DNA from: Nocardioides sp. JQ2195
GTDB lineage: Bacteria > Actinomycetota > Actinomycetes > Propionibacteriales > Nocardioidaceae
Direction: 5' to 3'
Assembly (NCBI RefSeq): GCF_012272695.1
Contig: NZ_CP050902.1
Span: 620,001 to 684,000 of the forward strand
Length of the DNA: 64,000 nt
The notes beneath the pieces were generated by a model. It did no database searches. It saw only the letters and a list, made by a program, of their open reading frames with translations, and was not told the origin of the DNA. A program made the translations under genes and the position numbers. Positions within the stretch are counted from its first letter, which is position 1; every line of letters starts with the position of its first letter. Shown here piece after piece: positions 52,072 through 58,809 of the stretch.

Positions 52072-52566
52072 GTGCGCGCGAGAGACGACCGTGGCGTCGC
52101 CTTCCCCTCTCCGCTCGTCATCCTGAGCATCGTCGCCGTCGCGATGGCGGTGATCGCCTATGTCGCCACGTCCGGCAGCGGTGGCTCCTCCGAGATGGAG
52201 CCAGTGTCGAAGCCGGCGCCCTCGGCGACCGCTTCTCCGACGATCGCGCCCGAGCCGGAGCCGGTGAAGAAGAAGGTCAAGAAGGTCAACCGGGCCAAGG
52301 TCTACGTGGCCATCTTCAACAACTCCAACATCTCCGGCCTGGCCGGCTCGACGGCCTCCACCGCGCGCGACGCCGGGTGGCAGGTGGTCGGGTCCGACAA
52401 CTGGATGGGCATGATCCCGGCCCCCACGGTCTACTACCCACCCCGGCTCAAGGCCGCCGCGAAGCTGCTCGCCAAGGACCTCGACATCACCCGCCTGATG
52501 CCGGCCGTGGACCCGATGAACTTCGACCGGCTCACGGTGATCCTGACCGCCAGCTACTCCGGCTGA
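52072..52566 (+). CDS. Membrane-anchored LytR C-terminal domain protein
   Basis: 164 residues. One N-terminal transmembrane helix (LVILSIVAVAMAVIAYVAT), a Pro/Glu/Lys linker, then a LytR_C domain (KVYVAIFNNSNISGLAGST, GWQVVGSDNWMG). The catalytic LCP domain is absent. Likely extracytoplasmic with a cell-envelope role. Pairs with DUF3263 as in other actinobacteria. Confidence 0.87.
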   Translation: MRARDDRGVAFPSPLVILSIVAVAMAVIAYVATSGSGGSSEMEPVSKPAPSATASPTIAPEPEPVKKKVKKVNRAKVYVAIFNNSNISGLAGSTASTARDAGWQVVGSDNWMGMIPAPTVYYPPRLKAAAKLLAKDLDITRLMPAVDPMNFDRLTVILTASYSG

Positions 52567-52660
52567 CCCGTCGCGTTCCTGCCCTGCTCGCGAGCAACGC
52601 GGCCACGGTCGTTGGGCACGTGCCTGACGCCTCACTGCGTCGGACGGCACCGCGCCCGTT

Positions 52661-52775
52661 CCGGCGTACGACGCCCCTCAGTGTCGGCGTACGACGCCCC
52701 TCGGTGCCGCCGTACGGCGACGCTCAGTGCCGGGGTACGGCGACGCTCAGTGCCGGCGTACGGCGGCGGCGTCCG
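52661..52775. repeat. 23-bp tandem repeat array F (5 units), entering otsB
   Basis: Units begin at 52661, 52684, 52707, 52730 and 52753. Each has CCGGCGTACG or a close variant, then ACGCCCCTCAGTG or GCGACGCTCAGTG. The otsB stop codon (TCA at 52747-52749 on the plus strand) lies within unit four; unit five is otsB coding sequence. Sequence is unrelated to the 22-bp family. Confidence 0.88.
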
Positions 52776-53595
52776 TCGTGAGCTGGCGCAGCAGCGCGAG
52801 CACGCCGACCGGCCCGTCGACCGCGAGGTCGGACCGCCCCAGCAGCGCATCGTGCTCGTCGGAGGACGAGCAGACCAGCAGGGTGGCCACGCCGGCGCGG
52901 GCCAGGTCGTCCACGGCGGAGAACGCCTCGAGATCTCCCAGGTCGTCGCCGGCGAAGAGAAATCCTCTCGCGCCGATCTCGGCCGCGATGGTGCGCACGG
53001 CGTCGCCCTTGTGGGTCCCGGGGGCGCGCACCTCGATCACGCTGCGCCCCGGCTCGACGGCCAGACCGTTGGCCGTGGCCAGCGCGCTCAGTGGAGCGAG
53101 CAGCCGGTCGAACGCCGCGTGGGGATCATCGAGCCGGCGGGTGTGCACCGCGACGGCCAGGCCCTTCTCCTCGACGTAGGCATCGGTGGCATCGGCCCCG
53201 CGGAGGACCGCGGGCAGGCCGCTCAGGAAGCTGCTCAGGCCGCGGGGCGGGCGCGGTGAGACGATCCTCTGGCTGAGCGACGACCATCGTTCGTTGCCGT
53301 ACTGCCCGAAGAGGTGCAGCTGCTTGCCGTGCTCGCCGATCGCCTCGCCGACGTGGTCGAGGTCAGCCAGTGCGAGGGCCTGGCGAGCGGGTCGGCCGGT
53401 GATGATCGCGATCGCGGCGACCTGGTCGGCAAGGTCGATCAACACCTCGGCGGCCTCCGGGTGGATCCTGGCCCGTGTCGGGTCGTCGACGATGGGGGAG
53501 AGGGTGCCGTCGAGGTCGAGGCCGATCACGGATTCGCGTGCCGCGCGCACGAGCGCGGCGTACCTGTCCTCGCCGGAGGCGGAGATGAACTCCAT
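52747..53595 (-). CDS. otsB: Trehalose-6-phosphate phosphatase
   Basis: 282 residues, HAD superfamily. Nucleophile motif IGLDLDGTLSPIVDDP near 25-40, IITGRPARQA, and FAGDDLGDLEAF for metal binding. It dephosphorylates the OtsA product to trehalose. otsA is 3 kb away on the same strand, separated by cyclase and regulatory genes. Start is ATG 53595; a TTG twelve bases upstream is less likely. Its last codons and stop are made of 23-bp repeat DNA. Confidence 0.93.
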   Translation of the reverse strand: MEFISASGEDRYAALVRAARESVIGLDLDGTLSPIVDDPTRARIHPEAAEVLIDLADQVAAIAIITGRPARQALALADLDHVGEAIGEHGKQLHLFGQYGNERWSSLSQRIVSPRPPRGLSSFLSGLPAVLRGADATDAYVEEKGLAVAVHTRRLDDPHAAFDRLLAPLSALATANGLAVEPGRSVIEVRAPGTHKGDAVRTIAAEIGARGFLFAGDDLGDLEAFSAVDDLARAGVATLLVCSSSDEHDALLGRSDLAVDGPVGVLALLRQLTTDAAAVRRH

Positions 53596-53757
53596 GGCAC
53601 CAGCCAACCATGTGCCGCCGGCGGCCGGGAGGGGTGCTCGCCGCAGGGAGCACCGCCCCGATCCCGGGCGACGTCGCCGGACGGCGCCCCCTCAGCGGGA
53701 GCGCCCCGCGCGTGTCCGCATCCCGGACTCGATGTGCACATCGTGAGACGCCCTGCG

Positions 53758-53763
53758 TAGTCT
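53758..53763 (+). promoter_or_regulatory. -10 box for the SAM riboswitch-thrC transcript
   Basis: TAGTCT, preceded by TGCG, places the transcript start near 53770, just before the riboswitch P1 stem. Confidence 0.5.
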
Positions 53764-53772
53764 GATCCACAG

Positions 53773-53918
53773 CTCATCGAGAGGGACTGAGGGAACGGCC
53801 CAGTGAAGTCCCGGCAACCGCCACGAGCCCCCTGACCCGCCCACCACCACGGGCGTGGCCAGTCGTGGAAACGGTGCCAATTCCGGCCCACGGCGAAATA
53901 CGACGCGGGGAAGATGAG
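53773..53918 (+). ncRNA. SAM riboswitch (SAM-I/IV superfamily) in thrC leader
   Basis: P1 strands CTCATC (53773-53778) and GATGAG (53913-53918) close the structure. Core elements match the S-box: GAGAGGGACTGAGGGA, ACGGCCCAGTGAAG, CCCGGCAACC and GTGCCAATTCC, followed by a GAAATACGA stretch. The thrC Shine-Dalgarno AAGGAGG starts at the next base, so SAM-dependent P1 formation would act on translation initiation. No terminator hairpin is seen between P1 and the start codon. Confidence 0.93.
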
Positions 53919-53929
53919 AAGGAGGACTC

Positions 53930-55198
53930 ATGAGCGCAACAACCGTCGAGACCAGCAGGACTCTCCGCGAAGGTGCATTCGGCAACGCGACCGGCTTGTC
54001 GTGTCGCGAGTGCGGCCACCAGATCGAGCTCGGCCCGAACTACGCCTGTCCTGAGTGTTTCGGTCCCCTGGAGATCTCCTACGACTTCCCGGCCGTGACT
54101 CGCGAGCAGATCGAGGCCGGGCCACGCAACATCTGGCGCTACAAGGCGCTGCTGCCGGTGCCGGACGACATCGAGCTGAGCCCCAACACGGAGCCGGGCT
54201 TCACCCGGCTGCTCAAGGCCGCCAACCTCGGTCGCGAGCTCGGCATCGACAACCTGTGGGTGAAGGACGACTCGACCAACCCCACCAACTCCTTCAAGGA
54301 CCGTGTCGTCGCCTGTGCGCTCAGCGCCGCCCGCGAGTTCGACGCCAAGGTCTTCGCCTGCCCGAGCACCGGCAACCTGGCCAACGCGGTCGCGGCCGCG
54401 GGTGCCCGTGCCGGCATCAAGACCGTCGTGTTCATCCCGAGCAACCTCGAGCAGCCCAAGCAGGTCAACTCCGCGGTCTTCACCGAGAACCTGGTCGCGG
54501 TCGACGGCAACTACGACGACGTCAACAAGCTGGCCTCCGAGATCGCCGGCGAGGAGGACGGCTGGGCGTTCGTGAACGTCAACGTCCGCCCCTACTACGC
54601 CGAGGGCTCCAAGACCCTGGGCTACGAGATCGCCGAGCAGCTCGGCTGGCGCCTGCCCGACCAGATCGTCATCCCGGTGGCCTCCGGCTCCCAGCTGACC
54701 AAGGTCGACAAGGCGTTCCAGGAGCTGATCAAGCTCGGCCTCGTGGAGGACAAGGCCTACCGCGTCTTCGGCGCCCAGGCCGAGGGCTGCTCCCCGGTCT
54801 CGGTGGCCTACAAGGCCGGGGTCGACGCGATCCGTCCGGTCAAGCCGGACACCATCGCCAAGTCGCTGGCGATCGGCAACCCGGCCGATGGCATCTACGT
54901 GCTCGACGTCTGTCGGCGTACGGGCGGAGCGGTCGAGGACATCACCGACGACCAGGTCCGCGACGCGATCGTGCTCCTGGCCCGCACCGAGGGCATCTTC
55001 ACCGAGACCGCTGGCGGCACCACGGTGGGCGTGCTCAAGAAGCTGGTCGAGACCGGCCAGCTCGACACCTCGCTCGAGACCGTCGTGATCAACACCGGCC
55101 ACGGCCTCAAGACTCTCGACGCGGTCTCCGACCGAGTCAGCGCCCGCGCCACCATCGCCCCGACCTACGACGCCTTCGTCGCCGCCGACCTCATCTGA
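53930..55198 (+). CDS. thrC: Threonine synthase
   Basis: 422 residues. Converts O-phosphohomoserine to threonine with PLP. A zinc-ribbon-like N-terminus (CRECGH...CPECFG, residues about 24-43) and PLP Lys in NPTNSFKDRV (near 123) followed by PSTGNLANAVAAAGA and the glycine loop SGSQLTK. AAGGAGG precedes the ATG by four bases. Expression appears to be set by the SAM riboswitch. A 22-bp repeat array begins at the base after the stop. Confidence 0.96.
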   Translation: MSATTVETSRTLREGAFGNATGLSCRECGHQIELGPNYACPECFGPLEISYDFPAVTREQIEAGPRNIWRYKALLPVPDDIELSPNTEPGFTRLLKAANLGRELGIDNLWVKDDSTNPTNSFKDRVVACALSAAREFDAKVFACPSTGNLANAVAAAGARAGIKTVVFIPSNLEQPKQVNSAVFTENLVAVDGNYDDVNKLASEIAGEEDGWAFVNVNVRPYYAEGSKTLGYEIAEQLGWRLPDQIVIPVASGSQLTKVDKAFQELIKLGLVEDKAYRVFGAQAEGCSPVSVAYKAGVDAIRPVKPDTIAKSLAIGNPADGIYVLDVCRRTGGAVEDITDDQVRDAIVLLARTEGIFTETAGGTTVGVLKKLVETGQLDTSLETVVINTGHGLKTLDAVSDRVSARATIAPTYDAFVAADLI

Positions 55199-55286
55199 CG
55201 CGAACGGGCAACCCTTGCTGCGCGAACGGGCAACGCTTGCTGCGCGAACGGGCAATGCTTGCGCCCCGAGCGGACAATTGTTGTCG
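55199..55286 (+). repeat. 22-bp tandem repeat array D1 (4 units)
   Basis: Units start at 55199, 55221, 55243 and 55265. The first three are near-identical with cores ACCC, ACGC, ATGC; the fourth is decayed (CCCGAGCGGACA, core ATTG). It begins directly after the thrC TGA. With inverted array D2 it brackets cysO. Confidence 0.9.
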
Positions 55287-55322
55287 CGTGACCCCACCAC
55301 CACATCCAGGAGTTCCAGCACC

Positions 55323-55601
55323 ATGAGCGTTTCCGTCCGCATCCCGACCATCCTGCGCACCTACACCGGCGGCGAGTCCGAGGTCAGCGCCGAGGGCGCC
55401 ACGCTCGCCGAGGTGCTCGACGACCTCGACGCCAACCACGCCGGTATCAAGGCCCGCGTGCTCGACGACAACGGTGCCCTGCGTCGCTTCGTCAACGTGT
55501 ACGTCGGCAACGAGGACGTTCGCTTCCTCGAGAACCTCGAGACGCCCGTCAAGGACGGCACCCAGGTCTCGATCATTCCCGCGGTCGCCGGGGGCTGCTG
55601 A
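55323..55601 (+). CDS. cysO: CysO-like sulfur-carrier protein (MoaD/ThiS family)
   Basis: 92 residues, ubiquitin-like fold: VRIPTILRTYTGGES at the start and FVNVYVGNEDVRFL. The C-terminus reads IIPAVAGGC. In M. tuberculosis CysO the protein ends at Gly-Gly, which is thiocarboxylated to feed cysteine synthesis by CysM. Here an encoded Cys follows Gly-Gly and would need removal, as by a Mec+/JAMM peptidase. Neither cysM nor mec is in the window. CAGGAG lies upstream of the ATG. Confidence 0.9.
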   Translation: MSVSVRIPTILRTYTGGESEVSAEGATLAEVLDDLDANHAGIKARVLDDNGALRRFVNVYVGNEDVRFLENLETPVKDGTQVSIIPAVAGGC

Positions 55602-55623
55602 GCACCACCACGGGTGGGGCTGG

Positions 55624-55689
55624 CAGCAACAACTGCCCGTTCGCGGCGCAACAACTGCCCGTTCGCGCAGCAAGAACTGCCCGTTCGTG
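55624..55689 (-). repeat. 22-bp tandem repeat array D2 (3 units, inverted relative to D1)
   Basis: Units start at 55624, 55646 and 55668 on the plus strand; on the minus strand they read CGCGAACGGGCA (or CACGAACGGGCA) with cores GTTC, GTTG, GTTG. Exactly 22 bases (55602-55623, with a CCACC/GGTGG hairpin) separate the cysO stop from the first unit. Confidence 0.88.
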
Positions 55690-55708
55690 GATGAGCAAGG
55701 ATGGCGAC

Positions 55709-56179
55709 ATGGACCACACCTATGCGCTCGACCTGACCTGGCAGGGCAATCGGGGCACCGGCACGAGCGGTTACCGCGACTACGCCCGCGACGTGCTGCT
55801 CCGGGCCGACGGGAAGCCGGCGCTGGAAGGGTCGGCGGACCCCACCTTCCGCGGTGACGCGTCGCGCTGGAACCCCGAGGAGCTGCTGCTCGCCGCGCTG
55901 GCCCAGTGCCACCTGCTGTCCTACCTGCACTCGGCGGTCACCCACGGCGTCCTCGTGACGGCGTACGCCGACTCGCCGGTCGGCACCATGGAGCAGTCAG
56001 GCCAAGGTGGTCGCTTCACCTCGGTGGTGCTGCGACCCCGGGTGAGCGTGGCCTCGGAGGACCAGGTCGGGACTGCGATGCGCATCCATCACGAGGCGAG
56101 CGAGAACTGCTTCATCGCGGCATCGGTGAACTTCCCGGTGACGCACGAGCCGGTGGTGTCGGTCGAACGCCCGCTCTGA
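55709..56179 (+). CDS. OsmC-family protein
   Basis: 156 residues. OsmC/Ohr-type thiol peroxidase fold with both redox Cys: ALAQCHLLSYL and ASENCFIAASVNFP. It would reduce organic hydroperoxides. AAGGA (55697-55701) seven bases before supports ATG 55709; ATG 55691, six residues longer, is possible but lies against the repeat array. A diverged 22-bp array starts at the base after its stop. Confidence 0.9.
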   Translation: MDHTYALDLTWQGNRGTGTSGYRDYARDVLLRADGKPALEGSADPTFRGDASRWNPEELLLAALAQCHLLSYLHSAVTHGVLVTAYADSPVGTMEQSGQGGRFTSVVLRPRVSVASEDQVGTAMRIHHEASENCFIAASVNFPVTHEPVVSVERPL

Positions 56180-56245
56180 CCCGCGGTTCGCGCCTCAACA
56201 ACCCGCGGTCCGCGCCTCAAGAACCCGCGGTCCGCGCGGCGGCCA
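56180..56245. repeat. Diverged 22-bp tandem repeat array E (3 units), entering the acyl-CoA ligase gene
   Basis: Units at 56180, 56202 and 56224 share CCCGCGGTCCGCGC; the first two continue CTCAACAA or CTCAAGAA. It starts at the base after the osmC stop. The convergent ligase stop (56217-56219) lies in unit two, and its last codons in units two and three. Aligned by eye to the D2 unit, about 15 of 22 positions agree. Confidence 0.8.
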
Positions 56246-57830
56246 GCGCGGCGCTGGCCCGGTAGTCGACCTTGCTGACCGGGGTGCGCGGCACCTGGTC
56301 GACGAACAGGATCGCCTTCGGCACCTTGTAGTTCGAGATCAGCTCGTGGCAGTGCTGCCGCAGCGCCTCCTCGGTGACCGAGGACCCGTCACGGCGCTGC
56401 ACCAGTGCGGTGACCTGCTGGCCCCAGCGCTCGTGGGGGACGCCGACCACCGCGGCGTCGAAGACCTCGTCGTGGCGCAGCAGCACTGCCTCGACCTCTT
56501 CGGGGTGCACCTTCTCGCCTCCGGTGTTGATGCAGACCGAGCCGCGGCCCAGCACGGTGACCGTGCCGTCGTCCTCGCGTCGCGCCATGTCGCCCGGGAT
56601 CGACCAGCGCACGCCGTCGATCTCCGGGAAGGTGGCTGCCGACTTCACCGGGTCGTTGTGGTAGCCGAGCGGGACGGCGCCTGAACGACCGAGCAGCCCG
56701 TCGACGCCGGGCGGGCACGGCACCAGGTCAGCGTCGAAGACCTCGACGTCGGGGCCGACCCCGAAACGTGGTGCTCCCGTCGCCCCGGAGGTGCCGTCGT
56801 CCATCTGGGACCCGGTCGCGCCGGACTCGGAGGCGCCGTACGAGTCGAGGATGAAGCGACCCGGCAACGCCCGCCGGATCTCCTCGCGCACGCCCTCCGA
56901 GAGCGGTGCGGCACCGTTCGAGACTGCCGCCAGGGAGGACAGGTCCCACCGATCGGGCTCGGCCAGGATCGCCTCGGCGACCGGTCGACCCATCGCGTCA
57001 CCGAGGAAGGTCAACGAGACCACCCCGGCCTTCTCCACCAGGTCGAGGATCTTCACCGGGTCGAAGTTGGGTTCGGTGAACAGTGCCACCGGGGAGCCGG
57101 CGACGTGGGCGTTGCCGAGGATCCACTGGCTGCCGCCGTGCATCATCGGCCCGCAGGCCAGCAGCACCATCGGGTTCTCGTTGGCCGCGGCCTCCGCCAC
57201 CAGCTGCTCGATGGAGTCGAACGGAGCGCCGAAGCGGCTGGCGTTCATCGCTGCCCGCATGATGTCCTCGTTGCGCCAGACCACGCCCTTGGGGCTGCCG
57301 GTGGTGCCTCCGGTGTAGATGACGTAGTGGTCGTCGCCGCTGCGACCGGTCACCGAACGCTCCGGGGAGGCCGCGGCCAGGGCGGCGTCGTACTCCTCGC
57401 CGAGCACGATCAGCTCTCGCAGCTGCGGCAGGTCCAACGCGTCGACGGCGCCCACGAACTCGGCCTCGATGATCGACACGACGCATTCGGCGTCGTCGTA
57501 GAGGTGGGCGAGCTCGTCGTGCTTGTACTTGTAGTTGATGTTGATCGGCACGGCACGGGCCTTCAGGCAGCCGTAGAACGCGTCGACCCACTCGATGCGG
57601 TTCGTGGAGTGCACGGCCACGTGCTCACCGGGTTGCACGCCGATGGACACCAGGTGGTTGGCCAACCGGGTGCTGCGTTCGTCGATCTCCGCGAAGGTGT
57701 GGTCGCGATCGATCGTCCTGACCGCCGGGCGGTCGGGAACGGCGTCGGCCATGGCCTCGACGAGGTCGCCGAGGGTGATCGGGCGCGGGGCAGCAGCAGG
57801 GACGGCTGGGGTGGCTGTGGTCTCGGTCAC
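56217..57830 (-). CDS. Acyl-CoA synthetase, FadD19-like
   Basis: 537 residues of the ANL family. The ATP loop IYTGGTTGSPKGVVWRNEDI is the form seen in FadD19-type ligases that activate steroid side-chain acids. Adenylate motif YGASESG, hinge RGSVCINTGGEKVHPEEVE and catalytic Lys near VPRTPVSKVDYRA are present. By family, a role in sterol or branched acid breakdown is likely but unproven. GTG start at 57830. No KstR-type operator is visible upstream. C-terminal codons are repeat-derived. Confidence 0.87.
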   Translation of the reverse strand: MTETTATPAVPAAAPRPITLGDLVEAMADAVPDRPAVRTIDRDHTFAEIDERSTRLANHLVSIGVQPGEHVAVHSTNRIEWVDAFYGCLKARAVPININYKYKHDELAHLYDDAECVVSIIEAEFVGAVDALDLPQLRELIVLGEEYDAALAAASPERSVTGRSGDDHYVIYTGGTTGSPKGVVWRNEDIMRAAMNASRFGAPFDSIEQLVAEAAANENPMVLLACGPMMHGGSQWILGNAHVAGSPVALFTEPNFDPVKILDLVEKAGVVSLTFLGDAMGRPVAEAILAEPDRWDLSSLAAVSNGAAPLSEGVREEIRRALPGRFILDSYGASESGATGSQMDDGTSGATGAPRFGVGPDVEVFDADLVPCPPGVDGLLGRSGAVPLGYHNDPVKSAATFPEIDGVRWSIPGDMARREDDGTVTVLGRGSVCINTGGEKVHPEEVEAVLLRHDEVFDAAVVGVPHERWGQQVTALVQRRDGSSVTEEALRQHCHELISNYKVPKAILFVDQVPRTPVSKVDYRASAALAAARTAGS

Positions 57831-57963
57831 ACCGCACAGGGTGACCGCTGGAGGGCGCCACGTAAATGGCCCGTCCCGCCACGTGGGTGGAACGCCGCAG
57901 GATTCACCCGGTGCTCACGGGCCGTTGGGGCAGCGGACGGATCGGCGTGCGACAACGGCGGGG

Positions 57964-58809
57964 ATGAGACTTCGACCGATCACGCTCCTTGCCGGCATCC
58001 TGGGCGTCGGGACCGCCGGCTTCCTCGTGGGCTCGCACCAGCTCCTGCGCCACCAGGCCGCCCAGGCCCGCGCGGTGATCGGCAAGCCGCTCGGTGAGGA
58101 CGCCCTCGACGCCGACCGCACCTTCAAGAAGAGGTACGGCGACCCGATCCACCTGCTGGTCGTCGGGGACTCGATCGCGGCCGGTCTCGGAGCGGAGCTG
58201 CCGAGCCACACGCCGGGAGCCCGGCTGGCGAAGTACGTCGCCAAGGCCACCCAGCGCTCGGTCCGGCTGCGCACCGTGGCCCGGGTCGGTTCGGAGAGCT
58301 CGATGCTCGAGGCCCAGCTGGCCACGCTGGAGCCGTCCTACCGGGCCGACGTGGCCGTGGTGATCGTCGGTGGCAACGACGTCACCCATCGCGTGCCGAC
58401 GGGTGAGTCGGTGGCGCACCTCGAGGTGTGCGTCACGACGTTGCAGGAGCGGGGCGCGGCGGTCGTGGTCGGCACCTGTCCCGACCTGGGGATGGTGCGA
58501 CCGGTTCCGCAGCCCCTGCGTGCGCTGGGCTCGCGCGCGTCGCGGCAGCTGGCGACGGCACAGCGAGAGGCGGCACTCGCCCTCGGGGCTCGCGCGGTGT
58601 CGCTGGCCGACGTGGTGGGTCCGTTCTTCATCACGAATCCCGACGAGATGTTCAGCCTCGACCGCTTCCACCCCTCGTCCCTGGGCTACAAGCGCACCGC
58701 GAAGGCGGTCCTGCCGTCGGTGCTGGCGGCGCTCGGGGTGGCCGAGCGGGTCCCGTTCGGCCACCATGTCCCACCGCCGTCGTCCGGTCTCACCGACCCG
58801 GCTGGGTGA
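57964..58809 (+). CDS. SGNH/GDSL hydrolase with N-terminal membrane anchor
   Basis: 281 residues. Hydrophobic N-terminus (ITLLAGILGVGTAGFLVGS) acts as anchor or signal. GDSL block I VVGDSIAAGLG (Ser near 63), block III GGNDVTH, block V DRFHPSSLGY (Asp-His). Likely an esterase acting outside the membrane. The last 20 bases overlap the convergent nirK gene. Confidence 0.88.
   Translation: MRLRPITLLAGILGVGTAGFLVGSHQLLRHQAAQARAVIGKPLGEDALDADRTFKKRYGDPIHLLVVGDSIAAGLGAELPSHTPGARLAKYVAKATQRSVRLRTVARVGSESSMLEAQLATLEPSYRADVAVVIVGGNDVTHRVPTGESVAHLEVCVTTLQERGAAVVVGTCPDLGMVRPVPQPLRALGSRASRQLATAQREAALALGARAVSLADVVGPFFITNPDEMFSLDRFHPSSLGYKRTAKAVLPSVLAALGVAERVPFGHHVPPPSSGLTDPAG

Noticed and set aside
53774..55360. 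528-codon minus-strand open frame over the riboswitch and thrC
   Set aside because: Antisense shadow of thrC; Asp/Val/Gly-rich sequence without recognisable domains.
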